Origin: Candidatus Brevibacterium intestinigallinarum
GTDB lineage: Bacteria; Actinomycetota; Actinomycetes; Actinomycetales; Brevibacteriaceae
Direction: 5' to 3'
Assembly: GCA_019117325.1 (NCBI GenBank)
Contig: DWZY01000205.1
Span: forward strand, 1 to 41,832
Length of the DNA stretch: 41,832 nucleotides
The notes below the pieces were generated by a model, which was given only the letters and a program-made list of their open reading frames with translations, did no database searches and had not been told where the DNA came from. The position numbers and the translations under genes were made by a program. Of the stretch, positions 7,231 through 18,996 are shown piece after piece (the first letter of the stretch is position 1; each line of letters starts with the position of its first letter).

Positions 7231-8829
7231 TCAGGCGAGGGTGACGAGGTCCAGGTAGCTCGAGGACCAGTGGTCCTCATCGCCGTCCGGCAGCAGCAGC
7301 ACGCGATCCGGATCGAGGGCCTCGACGGCGCCCTCATCGTGGGTGACGAGGATGATCGCACCCTCGTAGCGCCGGATGGCGGAGAGGATCTCCTCGCGAC
7401 TGGCCGGATCGAGGTTGTTCGTGGGCTCGTCGAGCAGCAGGACGTTCGCGCTGGAGACGACGAGGGTCGCGAGCGCCAGGCGCGTCTTCTCACCGCCGGA
7501 GAGCACGCGGGCCGGCTTGTGCACGTCCTCGCCCGTGAAGAGGAACGAGCCCAGGACGGTCCGCACCCCCGTGTCATCGAGGTGCGGCGACTGGGAGCGC
7601 ATGTTCTCCAGCACGGACCGGTCCAGGTCGAGCGTCTCGTGCTCCTGCGCGTAGTAGCCCAGCTTGAGCCCGTGACCGGGCACCACCTCACCGGAATCCG
7701 GCTCCTCAACGCCGGCCAGCAGGCGCAGCAGCGTCGTCTTGCCCGCTCCGTTGAAGCCCAGGACGACGACGCGGGTGCCGCGGTCGATGGCCAGGTCGAC
7801 GCCCGTGAACACCTCGGTCGACCCGTAGGACTTGCTGAGGCCCTCCGCGGTGAGCGGGACGCGGCCGCACGCGGCGGGCGCGGGGAAGCGCAGGTGCGCC
7901 ACCTTGTCCGCGGCTCTCTCGGCCTCGAGCCCCTCGAGCATCCGATCTGCGCGCTTGGCCATGTTCTGCGCCGCGACGGTCTTCGTCGCCTTCGCCCGCA
8001 TCTTGTCCGCCTGCGCGTGGAGCGCCGCCGCCTTCTTCTCCGCGTTCGCCCGCTCCCGGCGCCTCCGGCGCTCGTCGGCCTCGCGCTGGCGCAGGTACTG
8101 CCGGTACGTCATCGCGTAGATGTCGATGACCTGGCGGTTCGCATCGAGGAAGAACACCTTGTTGACGACCTCGTCGATGAGGGCGAGGTCGTGCGAGATG
8201 ATGACGAGCCCGCCGGAATACGTCTTGAGGTAGTCCCGCAGCCAGAGGACGGATTCCGCGTCCAGGTGGTTCGTGGGCTCATCGAGGATCATCGTGTCCG
8301 GCGCGGCGAAGAGGATCCGTGCGAGCTCGACGCGACGGCGCTGGCCGCCGGAGAGCGTGTCGAGCGTCTGCGACAGCAGCGCCTCGTCGATGCCCAGGTT
8401 CGCGGCGATCGAGAACGCCTCCGATTCCGCCGCGTAGCCGCCGGCCGCGACGAACTCCGCCTCGATGCGCGGGTACCGGTTGATCGCCTTCTCCATGACG
8501 GCCGGATCCGGCGAGGACATCTGCTCCTCCGCCTTCCGCATGCGGCGGGCCAGCACGTCCAGGTCGCGGGCGCCCAGGATCCGCTCGCGACCGGTCGACT
8601 TGGGGTCGCCGGCGCGGGGGTCCTGCGGCAGGTAGCCCACCGTGCCCGAGGTCGTGACCGAGCCCTCACTGGGCAGCACCTCGGACATGAGGACACGGGT
8701 GAGGGTCGTCTTGCCCGCACCGTTGCGTCCCACGAGACCCACGCGGTCGCCGCGGTCGACGCGGAAGGTGACACCCGACATGAGGGTGCGCGAGCCCACG
8801 GTGATGCCGAGGTCGGTCGCAGAGATCAT
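7231..8829 (-). CDS. ABC-F family ATP-binding protein
   Basis: Two ABC domains without TM helices: GRNGAGKTT / LSGGQRRRVELARILF / LDEPTNHLD and GFNGAGKTT / LSGGEKTRLALATLV / LDEPTNNLD. Confidence 0.92.
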   Translation of the reverse strand: MISATDLGITVGSRTLMSGVTFRVDRGDRVGLVGRNGAGKTTLTRVLMSEVLPSEGSVTTSGTVGYLPQDPRAGDPKSTGRERILGARDLDVLARRMRKAEEQMSSPDPAVMEKAINRYPRIEAEFVAAGGYAAESEAFSIAANLGIDEALLSQTLDTLSGGQRRRVELARILFAAPDTMILDEPTNHLDAESVLWLRDYLKTYSGGLVIISHDLALIDEVVNKVFFLDANRQVIDIYAMTYRQYLRQREADERRRRRERANAEKKAAALHAQADKMRAKATKTVAAQNMAKRADRMLEGLEAERAADKVAHLRFPAPAACGRVPLTAEGLSKSYGSTEVFTGVDLAIDRGTRVVVLGFNGAGKTTLLRLLAGVEEPDSGEVVPGHGLKLGYYAQEHETLDLDRSVLENMRSQSPHLDDTGVRTVLGSFLFTGEDVHKPARVLSGGEKTRLALATLVVSSANVLLLDEPTNNLDPASREEILSAIRRYEGAIILVTHDEGAVEALDPDRVLLLPDGDEDHWSSSYLDLVTLA

Positions 8830-9500
8830 GAGCGGGCCTCCCAGCCGGAGCGGATGAGGTGGGCGAGCAGGTCCTGCGCGGTGCGCCCGGTCGCCCGGGC
8901 CTCGGCGACGATGGCATCGGCCAGGCCGGCCTCGAGCGGGCAGGAGACGACGACGGTGCGCGCGGGTGCGGGGGCCTCGGCGGCGGGTGCCTCCCCTCCC
9001 CCGGGACCGGTGTCCCCACGGTCGTGCCCCCCGAAGCCGGGGCCGGCATCGACGGGACGACCCGCGCGCATCGCCTCGGCAGCGCCGCGGGCGCGGTCAT
9101 CGGCCGCCTCATTGAGCGGATGCCCCGCGTGTCCCTTGACCCACTCGAAGCGGACCCGGTGCCCCGCGGCCTCACGGGCCGTCATGAGCTCGTCGAGCCG
9201 CTCCATCTGATCACGGTTGAGGACGTCCTCGCGGTTCGCCTTCTTCCAGCCCTGCAGCTTCCACTTGGGCATCCACTTGGTGATCGAGTTGATGACGTAC
9301 TTCGAGTCGCAGAGGACGTGCAGGTCGGGTTCGTCCGCCGCGGCGGTGAGGAGCTCGATGACCGCCTGCAGCTCACCGCGGTTGTTCGTCGACTCCGCCC
9401 AGCCGCCCGCGGCCCACCGGTCCTCGTCGATGAACCACGCCCAGCCGGCGGGTCCGGGGTTGCCGAGTGCCGAGCCATCGACGGCGGCGGTGAGCGTCAC
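8826..9500 (-). CDS. rnhA: ribonuclease HI with C-terminal extension (RHH-like)
   Basis: RNase HI active-site motifs AAVDGSALGNPGPAGWAW, NNRGELQAV, CDSKYVINSI, VKGHAGHPLNEAADDRA. GTG start at 9500 preceded by GGAGA; the ORF extends to an ATG at 9545. Overlaps the ABC-F start by 4 nt. Confidence 0.88.
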   Translation of the reverse strand: MTLTAAVDGSALGNPGPAGWAWFIDEDRWAAGGWAESTNNRGELQAVIELLTAAADEPDLHVLCDSKYVINSITKWMPKWKLQGWKKANREDVLNRDQMERLDELMTAREAAGHRVRFEWVKGHAGHPLNEAADDRARGAAEAMRAGRPVDAGPGFGGHDRGDTGPGGGEAPAAEAPAPARTVVVSCPLEAGLADAIVAEARATGRTAQDLLAHLIRSGWEARS

Positions 9501-9574
9501 AGAATCTCCATCCAGGGGAAGCAGGGGGTGCGAGGGCCACACCATGCTACCGGTGCGTGGCTTACTCTTCTGTC

Positions 9575-10477
9575 ATGTCCTTCAGACCCGATGCCCAGCT
9601 CGACGCCTCGCAGGTGTCCCGCGGTTCCCGCCGGCGCGGCGGCACGATCGCCGTGGGAGGCGGCGCGGGCGTACTCGTCCTCATCGTGGGCGCGCTGCTC
9701 TTCGGTCCGGAGTTCGCACTCCAGCAGCTGACCGGGGTCGGCCAGTCGATCGAGACCGGAACGGTGGGCCAGGATGACGACCTCGCGCAGAAGTGCCGGA
9801 CCGGCGAGGACGCGAACGCGGACGTCGAGTGCCGCGTGGTCGGCACGGTCAACAGCCTCAACGCGTACTGGGCGGGCGGCGGCGCCCGCGACCTGGGCGT
9901 CGACTACCGGGCACCGCAGGCGGTCCTCACGAGCGGGACGTGGGACACGGCGTGCGGGACGGGGACCTCGGCGATGGGGCCGTTCTACTGCTCCGGTGAC
10001 GAGACCGCCTACTTCGACGTCGACTTCTTCGACGATCTGCGAACGCAGTACGGGGCGGATGCGGGATCGCTGCCCGAGGAGTACGTCGTCGCCCACGAGT
10101 TCGGGCACCACATGCAGAATCTGACGGGCGTGCTCGCGCGGACGCGGGACGGCCAGACCGGGCCGCAGTCGAACGCGGTGCGCGCAGAGCTCCAGGCCGA
10201 CTGCTTCGCGGGCGCCTGGGCCGCGAATGCGGCGACGACCCCCGACCCGTCGACGGGGAGGCCGTTCCTGCAGCCCCTCACCCGCGCGGATGTCGAGGCC
10301 GCGCTGTCCGCGGCCGAGGCGATCGGCGACGACCGGATCCAGCAGACCGCGCAGGGACGGGTCACACCGGAGAACTTCACCCACGGGTCCGCGGAGCAGC
10401 GGATGGAGTGGTTCGCGACCGGATACGACGAAGCCTCACCGGCCGCGTGCGACACGTTCGCGGCCGATGAGGTGTGA
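9575..10477 (+). CDS. YpfJ-like neutral zinc metallopeptidase
   Basis: MSFRPDAQLDASQVS..., one TM helix, HExxH motif VVAHEFGHHMQNLTGV, and QADCFAGAWA. Confidence 0.9.
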   Translation: MSFRPDAQLDASQVSRGSRRRGGTIAVGGGAGVLVLIVGALLFGPEFALQQLTGVGQSIETGTVGQDDDLAQKCRTGEDANADVECRVVGTVNSLNAYWAGGGARDLGVDYRAPQAVLTSGTWDTACGTGTSAMGPFYCSGDETAYFDVDFFDDLRTQYGADAGSLPEEYVVAHEFGHHMQNLTGVLARTRDGQTGPQSNAVRAELQADCFAGAWAANAATTPDPSTGRPFLQPLTRADVEAALSAAEAIGDDRIQQTAQGRVTPENFTHGSAEQRMEWFATGYDEASPAACDTFAADEV

Positions 10478-10503
10478 CGCTCAGATCCTCAGAGGCAGAG
10501 GGC

Positions 10504-10839
10504 TCAGATGTTGAAGCCCAGCGCGCGCATCTGCTCGCGCCCGTCCTCCGTGATCTTCTCCGGACCCCACGGCGGCATCCAGACCCAGTTGAGGCGGAAC
10601 GCCGGCACGATGCCGTCGAGCGCCTGGGCCACCTGGTCCTCGATGACATCCGTGAGCGGGCAGGCGGCGGAGGTCAGCGTCATCTCGATGACGGCCACGC
10701 CCTCCTCGTCGACGGATGCTCCGTAGAGCAGGCCCAGGTCGACGACATTGACACCCAGCTCCGGGTCCATGACGTCGTAGAGCGCCTCCGTCACCTCTTC
10801 GGGTGTGGCGGCTGTCGGTGAGTCGATGACATCGGTCAT
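10504..10839 (-). CDS. sufT: MIP18/DUF59-family metal-sulfur cluster assembly factor
   Basis: EEVTEALYDVMDPELGVNVVDLGLLYG ... MTLTSAACPLTDVIEDQV ... WVWMPPWGPEKITEDGREQMRALGFNI; last gene of the SUF operon. Confidence 0.9.
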   Translation of the reverse strand: MTDVIDSPTAATPEEVTEALYDVMDPELGVNVVDLGLLYGASVDEEGVAVIEMTLTSAACPLTDVIEDQVAQALDGIVPAFRLNWVWMPPWGPEKITEDGREQMRALGFNI

Positions 10840-10844
10840 GGTGA

Positions 10845-13349
<2,505 letters not shown>

Positions 13350-13385
13350 GACTACCTCGTATTCGTTCGTGTGTGGAAGCGTGTG

Positions 13386-13694
13386 TCAGTCGGGGATGCC
13401 GACGAAGATCTGTCCGTCCCGCTCATCGCAGGAGTAGACCTCGACCGGCTCGAAGGCCGGTGGGGAGGTGGGTTCGCCCGTGCGCAGATCGAAGGCGGAG
13501 CCGTGGAGCCAGCACTCGACGGTGCAGCCGACGACGTCGCCCTCGGCCAGTGACACCTCGCCGTGCGTGCAGATGTCGTCGATCGCGTGGACGGAGCCGT
13601 CTTCGGTGCGGACGACGCAGACCTCGCGATCGGAGACGACGACCCGCACGGCGGTGCCGGGGGTCAGGTCCGCGCTCGCGAGAACGGGCTCCAT
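13386..13694 (-). CDS. non-heme Rieske-type ferredoxin within the SUF operon
   Basis: 102 aa from ATG at 13694: ICTHGEVSLAEGDVVGCTVECWLHGSAFDLRTG, matching the Rieske pattern CxH...CxxH. Confidence 0.9.
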   Translation of the reverse strand: MEPVLASADLTPGTAVRVVVSDREVCVVRTEDGSVHAIDDICTHGEVSLAEGDVVGCTVECWLHGSAFDLRTGEPTSPPAFEPVEVYSCDERDGQIFVGIPD

Positions 13695-13696
13695 GC

Positions 13697-14848
13697 TCAC
13701 TGGACCGTCCGCGAGAGCTCGTCCTCGATCTTCTGGCTGAGGACCTCTTCGATCTCCGGGATGCCGATCTTGAGGATGACCTCCTGGAAGAAGCCGCGCA
13801 CGACCAGGCGGCGCGCCTCCTCCTCCGGGATGCCGCGGCTCATGAGGTAGAAGAGGTGCTCCTCGTCGAACCGGCCGGTCGAGGAGGCGTGGCCCGCGCC
13901 CTCGATGTCGCCGGTCTCGATCTCCAGGTTGGGCACGGAGTCCGCGCGGGCGCCCTCGGTGAGGATGAGGTTGCGGTTGAGCTCGTACGTGTCGATGCCC
14001 AGGGCGTCGGGACGGATGAGGACGTCGCCCACCCACACGGTGCGCGCGTCCGTGCCCTGCAGCGCACCCTTGTACATGACGTTCGACGTCGCCTTGGGCG
14101 TGGTGTGGTCGATGTAGGTCCGGTGCTCGAGGTGCTGACCCGCGTCCGCGAAGTACAGGCCCAGGAGCTCCGCCTCGCCGCCGGGGCCGGTGTAGCGGAC
14201 GTTCGAGTTGAGGCGGACGATGTCGCCGCCCAGGCTCACCGCGATGTGGCGGTAGGTCGCGTCGCGGCCCACAAGCGCATCGTGCTGACCCAGGTGGACG
14301 GACCCGTCCTCCCACATCTGGAGAGACGCGAGCGTGAGGCCCGCCCCGTCGCCCACGACGACGGAGAGCAGCTCCGAGTAGCGCGCGCTGCCCTCGTGCT
14401 CGATGACGACGGTCGCCCGTGCGTGGGCGCCCACCGTCAGCACCGTGTGCGCGTGGACGGTGCCGTCGCCGGTGCCGTTCGCGCGGATGATGACCGGCTC
14501 GTCGAGCTCGGCGCCGTCCGCGATCGCGTAGTGGACGATCTCAGGTGCGCCGGCGGCCGCGAGGGCAGCCGGCCGGTCCTCGGGTGCGAGGATCCCGAGA
14601 TCGCGGGCGGCCTCGGCGGTGAGCGTCGTCCGGGTGACCCCGTCCGGCAGCTGCGCGTCGACCGTCAGCGAGGCGGACGCGGGCTCCTCGCTCAGCAGGT
14701 CGGCAAGGCGCTTGACCGGGGTGAAGCGCCACTCCTCCTCGCGACCGGTGACGGAGGGGAAGTCGGCGAGGTCGAAGCTGCGCGGCCGGTCCTGGCGTCC
14801 GTTGAGGAGGATCGGCAGGCCGGCGGGCTTGTCCAGTGTCTGTGTCAT
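13697..14848 (-). CDS. sufD: Fe-S cluster assembly protein SufD
   Basis: 383 aa: C-terminal SufBD core with [40 protein letters not shown]. Confidence 0.93.
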   Translation of the reverse strand: MTQTLDKPAGLPILLNGRQDRPRSFDLADFPSVTGREEEWRFTPVKRLADLLSEEPASASLTVDAQLPDGVTRTTLTAEAARDLGILAPEDRPAALAAAGAPEIVHYAIADGAELDEPVIIRANGTGDGTVHAHTVLTVGAHARATVVIEHEGSARYSELLSVVVGDGAGLTLASLQMWEDGSVHLGQHDALVGRDATYRHIAVSLGGDIVRLNSNVRYTGPGGEAELLGLYFADAGQHLEHRTYIDHTTPKATSNVMYKGALQGTDARTVWVGDVLIRPDALGIDTYELNRNLILTEGARADSVPNLEIETGDIEGAGHASSTGRFDEEHLFYLMSRGIPEEEARRLVVRGFFQEVILKIGIPEIEEVLSQKIEDELSRTVQ

Positions 14849-14900
14849 ATGTGTTCTGTCTCCTGGTGGTTCCGTGCGGGATGAGGGATCGGGGATCCGC

Positions 14901-16337
14901 TCAGCCCAGGGAACCCTCCATCTGCAGTTCGATGAGCTTGTTGAGTTCGAGCGCGTACTCCATGGGGAGCTCGCGGGCGATGGGCTCGATGAAGCCGCGG
15001 ACGATCATCGCCATCGCCTCCGTCTCCTCCATGCCACGGCTCATGAGGTAGAAGAGCTGGTCCTCGCTCACCTTCGACACCGTCGCCTCGTGGCCCAGCG
15101 TCACATCGTCCTCGCGGATGTCGATGTACGGGTAAGTGTCCGACCGGGAGTTGTTGTCGACCAGGAGCGCGTCGCACAGCACGTTGTTCGACGAGCCGTG
15201 CGCGCCGGGGTGGATGTGCACGAGGCCGCGGTAGCCGGAGCGGCCGCCGGCGCGGGCCACGGACTTCGCGACGATGGACGACTGCGTGTGCGGTGCCGCG
15301 TGCACCATCTTCGAACCGGTGTCCTGGTGCTGGCCGGCACCCGCGAATGCGACGGACAGCGTCTCGCCGCGCGCGTGCTCGCCCGTGAGCCAGATCGCCG
15401 GGTACTTCATGGTGACCTTCGAGCCGATGTTGCCGTCGACCCACTCCATCGTCGCGCCCTGCTCCGCGATCGCGCGCTTCGTCACGAGGTTGTACACGTT
15501 GTTCGACCAGTTCTGGATCGTCGTGTAGCGGACGCGGGCGTCCTTCTTCGCGATGATCTCCACGACGGCCGAGTGCAGCGAGTCCGACTTGTAGATGGGA
15601 GCCGTGCAGCCCTCGACGTAGTGCACGTACGAGCCCTCGTCGGCGATGATGAGCGTCCGCTCGAACTGGCCCATGTTCTCCGTGTTGATGCGGAAGTAGG
15701 CCTGCAGCGGGATCTCCACGTGGACGCCCGGCGGCACGTAGACGAACGAGCCGCCCGACCAGACGGCGGTGTTGAGCGCGGCGAACTTGTTGTCGCCGGA
15801 GGGGATGACCGTGCCGAAGTACTCCTGGAAGATCTCCGGGTGCTCCTTGAGCGCGGTGTCCGTGTCGAGGAAGATGACGCCCTGGCGCTCCAGCTCCTCG
15901 TTGATCTTGTGGTAGACGACCTCGGACTCGTACTGCGCGGCGACACCGGCGACCAGGCGCTGCTTCTCCGCCTCCGGGATGCCCAGGCGGTCGTACGTGT
16001 TCTTGATGTCCTCGGGCAGCTCCTCCCAGGACTGGACCTGTCCCTCGGTGGAGCGCACGAAGTACTTGATGTCATCGAAGTCGATGCCGGAGAGGTCGGC
16101 ACCCCACGACGGCATGGGCTTGCGCTCGAAGAGGCGCAGCGCCTTGAGGCGGCGCTCCAGCATCCACTCGGGCTCCTCCTTGAGGGCCGAGATCCTGCGG
16201 ACCACGTCCTCGCTGAGGCCGCGCTCCGCCATCTCGCCGGCCTCGTCCTCGTCGTGCCAGCCGTACTGGTAGGCACCGATCGCCTTGAGCTCGGGGTTGA
16301 GCTCGAGGATCCTGTTGGTCTCGGTGGTGTCGGTCAC
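14901..16337 (-). CDS. sufB: Fe-S cluster assembly protein SufB
   Basis: GTG start at 16337 overlapping the sufR stop (GTGA): [32 protein letters not shown] ... [26 protein letters not shown] ... [45 protein letters not shown]. Confidence 0.94.
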   Translation of the reverse strand: MTDTTETNRILELNPELKAIGAYQYGWHDEDEAGEMAERGLSEDVVRRISALKEEPEWMLERRLKALRLFERKPMPSWGADLSGIDFDDIKYFVRSTEGQVQSWEELPEDIKNTYDRLGIPEAEKQRLVAGVAAQYESEVVYHKINEELERQGVIFLDTDTALKEHPEIFQEYFGTVIPSGDNKFAALNTAVWSGGSFVYVPPGVHVEIPLQAYFRINTENMGQFERTLIIADEGSYVHYVEGCTAPIYKSDSLHSAVVEIIAKKDARVRYTTIQNWSNNVYNLVTKRAIAEQGATMEWVDGNIGSKVTMKYPAIWLTGEHARGETLSVAFAGAGQHQDTGSKMVHAAPHTQSSIVAKSVARAGGRSGYRGLVHIHPGAHGSSNNVLCDALLVDNNSRSDTYPYIDIREDDVTLGHEATVSKVSEDQLFYLMSRGMEETEAMAMIVRGFIEPIARELPMEYALELNKLIELQMEGSLG

Positions 16338-17089
16338 CGTGAGCCTCCTTGTCTGGGGTCCGCTCCCTGCTCGCCGATGAGGGGGCGGGTGAGGGCGGAC
16401 GTGGGGATGTGGGTGGTGCAGACGTGCGCGCCCCCGGCCAGGGTCGACAGGCGGCGGACGTCCACGCCCAGGTATTCGCCGAACACCTCGAGCTCCGCCT
16501 CGCAGAACTCGGGGAAGTGCTCGGCCACATTGCGGATGGGGCAGTGCCCCTGGCACAGCTGCATGGCCTCCAGCGGGGTGCCGACGGCCACGGGCGACGC
16601 CGAGGCCGCGAACCCCTCGCGGTCGAGGGCCTTCGCGAGACGGCGGGACCGCTCTGCGACGGTGCCCTGCCCCTGGTCCCCCGGACGGAAGTCCGGGAGA
16701 CGGCGGCTGAGGCGCTCGCGGAGGCGGTCCGTGTGGACCTTGACGAACCCCTCGACCAGCTGGGGGCCCGCCGCCTCCTGCACGTAGTCGAGCACATCGA
16801 CCGCGAGCTCGTCGTACGTGTGCGAGATCTGGGCGTGTCCGTCCGCGGTCACCGTGTAGTGTCGGGCCGGACGTCCCCGCCCGGCCCGCTGTCCCGCCAG
16901 GGCGCGGACCTCGATGAGGCCGTCTTCTGTCAGGGCATCCAGGTGGCGGCGGATCGCCGCCGCCGTGAGCCCCATCATCTTCGCGAGCGACGAGGCGGAG
17001 ATCGGGCCGTGGTCCAGGACGGCGCTCAGGACCCGCTGACGGGTCCTCCCGTCCTCGGGCGGAGCGACTTCCGCTGCGGACACACACAC
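16334..17089 (-). CDS. sufR: SufR-family transcriptional regulator (HTH, Fe-S-binding cysteines)
   Basis: w[35 protein letters not shown]; Cys motif [23 protein letters not shown]; first gene of the SUF operon. Confidence 0.9.
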   Translation of the reverse strand: MCVSAAEVAPPEDGRTRQRVLSAVLDHGPISASSLAKMMGLTAAAIRRHLDALTEDGLIEVRALAGQRAGRGRPARHYTVTADGHAQISHTYDELAVDVLDYVQEAAGPQLVEGFVKVHTDRLRERLSRRLPDFRPGDQGQGTVAERSRRLAKALDREGFAASASPVAVGTPLEAMQLCQGHCPIRNVAEHFPEFCEAELEVFGEYLGVDVRRLSTLAGGAHVCTTHIPTSALTRPLIGEQGADPRQGGSR

Positions 17090-17116
17090 CTCCTACCGGT
17101 GGATTCACTCGTTTCA

Positions 17117-17143
17117 GCAACAAGTTTCTGCCCTAATTGTAGC
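17117..17143. promoter_or_regulatory. candidate sufR operator/promoter region
   Basis: GCAACAA-N13-TTGTAGC, an imperfect inverted repeat with one mismatch. On the minus strand it overlaps a TACAAT -10-like hexamer just upstream of sufR. Confidence 0.4.
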
Positions 17144-17219
17144 GCTCTCCCAGGAAGAGGCCAGTGACCTGCGTGTGCGGCTGCGCACAGTGCAGCACCG
17201 GCCAGTACAGTGGAGGCTC

Positions 17220-18146
17220 ATGAGCACCCTCCCCCTCCGCATCGAGCGCCTGTCGCTGACGTACGGCCGCTCGACGGCCGTCGAGGACGTCTCGCTCACC
17301 GCCGAGGCCGGCCGCGTGCACGCGCTGCTCGGCCCCAACGGGGCGGGGAAGTCGTCGACGATCGCCTGCGCCGCCGGGCTCCGCTCCCCCCGGTCCGGCA
17401 CGATCAGGATCTTCGGCCACGATCCCCGCACGGACCACGCCCGCACCGCGGAGTGCGCGGGGGTCATGCTGCAGGACGGCGGCCTGCCCATGTCCGCGCG
17501 ACCACTGGCGGTCCTCCGCCACCTCGCACGCCTCTACGAGGATCCCGTCGATGTCGACGCACTCGCCGAGCGGCTGGGGATCACCTCCTTCGCCTCGCGC
17601 TCGATCCGCCGGCTCTCCGGCGGCCAGCGACAGCGCGTCGGGCTCGCGGCTGCGCTCGTCGGCCGACCGCGCCTCGTCTTCCTCGACGAGCCCACGGCGG
17701 GACTGGACCCGCAGGCGCGGCTGGCCGTCGACGAGGTCATCGCCGAGCAGCGGGACGCCGGCACCGCGCTCGTCCTGACGACGCACGACATGGCGGACGC
17801 GGAGCGCCTGGCCGATGTCGTCACCGTCGTCGACCACGGCCGGGTCATCGCCCACGGCACCGTCTCCGAGCTCACGGGCGCGGAGGACGTGCTCGCGCCG
17901 GGCCGCACCGCGACCATCGTGCTGGAGGACGATGCGCCCGAGGCGGTGCTCATGACCCTGGCCGGCGAGGGGATCGTCCACGTGGACGGCGCGGTCGTCA
18001 CCATCGACTGCGCCCCCGGCGTCGAATCCCTCCACCGCATCACGGGCGTCCTCGCGGAGCACCGCGTCGCCGTCCGCTCGATCGAATTCCGGGGCAAGTC
18101 CCTGGGAGATGTGTTCCTCGAGCTGACGGGACGGAGCCTCCGATGA
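17220..18146 (+). CDS. ABC transporter ATP-binding protein (exporter type)
   Basis: GPNGAGKSSTIACAAGL, RLSGGQRQRVGLAAALVGRPRLVFLDEPTAGLDPQ. Confidence 0.92.
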   Translation: MSTLPLRIERLSLTYGRSTAVEDVSLTAEAGRVHALLGPNGAGKSSTIACAAGLRSPRSGTIRIFGHDPRTDHARTAECAGVMLQDGGLPMSARPLAVLRHLARLYEDPVDVDALAERLGITSFASRSIRRLSGGQRQRVGLAAALVGRPRLVFLDEPTAGLDPQARLAVDEVIAEQRDAGTALVLTTHDMADAERLADVVTVVDHGRVIAHGTVSELTGAEDVLAPGRTATIVLEDDAPEAVLMTLAGEGIVHVDGAVVTIDCAPGVESLHRITGVLAEHRVAVRSIEFRGKSLGDVFLELTGRSLR

Positions 18147-18883
18147 GGGCGGACGTGCGCCGGGTCCTCGCGCAGACGCGGTTCGAGACGGTCACCGTGC
18201 TGAGGAACGGCGAGCAGCTGCTGCTCGCCCTCATCCTGCCCCTCATCATCCTCGTGGGACTGGGCACGACGGACGTGCTCGCCTCGGTGGGGTCCCTGCC
18301 TGCCGGCGCGTCGCAGATCCAGGTCGCGACCGCCGGGGTCCTGGGTGTGGCGGTCGCGTCGATCGCGTTCACGGGCCAGGGCATCCAGACCGCGTTCGAC
18401 CGCCGCTACGGCGTCCTCCGCCAGCTCGCGACGACGCCCCTGGGCGCCGGAGGCATCATCTGGGGGAAGCTGGGCGCCGTGCTGGCGGTCCTCGTCGTAC
18501 AGGTCGTCCTGCTCGCCACGACCGCGGTCGTGCTGGGCCTCGACACGGCCCCGGTGAGCATCGCGGGCACGGTCCTCGCGCTGCTCGCGGGCGCTGCCGC
18601 GCTCGTGTCCTGGGGCGTCCTCATGGCCGGCACCCTGCGGCCCGAGGCCACGCTCGCGGTCGCGAACCTGCTGTGGGTGCTCATGGCGTCCGTGGGCGGG
18701 CTCCTGTTCCCGCGCGAGGGCCTCTGGGGCGAGATCGCGGGGCTCACTCCCCCGGGTGCCCTGGGAGACGCGCTGCGCTCCGCGATCGTGGACGGCACCG
18801 TCGCGTGGATACCGCTGCTCGTGCTTCTCGTGTGGGCGGGGGTCGGCTCCGTCCTGGCACGGCGCTGGTTCTCGTTCGACTGA
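18143..18883 (+). CDS. ABC transporter permease (ABC-2 type)
   Basis: ATGA overlap with the ATPase gene. MRADVRRVLAQTRFETVTVLRNGEQLLLALILPLIILVGLG... with several TM helices. Confidence 0.9.
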   Translation: MRADVRRVLAQTRFETVTVLRNGEQLLLALILPLIILVGLGTTDVLASVGSLPAGASQIQVATAGVLGVAVASIAFTGQGIQTAFDRRYGVLRQLATTPLGAGGIIWGKLGAVLAVLVVQVVLLATTAVVLGLDTAPVSIAGTVLALLAGAAALVSWGVLMAGTLRPEATLAVANLLWVLMASVGGLLFPREGLWGEIAGLTPPGALGDALRSAIVDGTVAWIPLLVLLVWAGVGSVLARRWFSFD

Positions 18884-18996
18884 GATCCCGTTCGACTGAG
18901 ACGCGGCTTCTCACGCACGGTCCCGCGGCCGGACCGCCCGGCGAGGGAGACTAGACTGTCTGTGCCCCGGACCCCAGCACGTGAGGACACCTGCCC

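Noticed and set aside
6982-9210. 742-aa plus-strand ORF
   Set aside because: It is a frame-shifted read of SURF1 followed by the antisense of the ABC-F and RNase H genes; composition is typical of shadow ORFs.
13386-13694. Rieske ferredoxin between sufD and sufC as a novel insertion
   Set aside because: A non-heme Rieske-type ferredoxin in this position is a known feature of many actinobacterial suf operons.
16334-16337. GTGA overlap of sufR stop and sufB start
   Set aside because: This is ordinary translational coupling, common throughout the window (also tkt/tal, tal/pgi, ABC ATPase/permease).
14619-16787. 722-aa plus-strand ORF
   Set aside because: It is a shadow ORF antisense to sufD/sufB/sufR.
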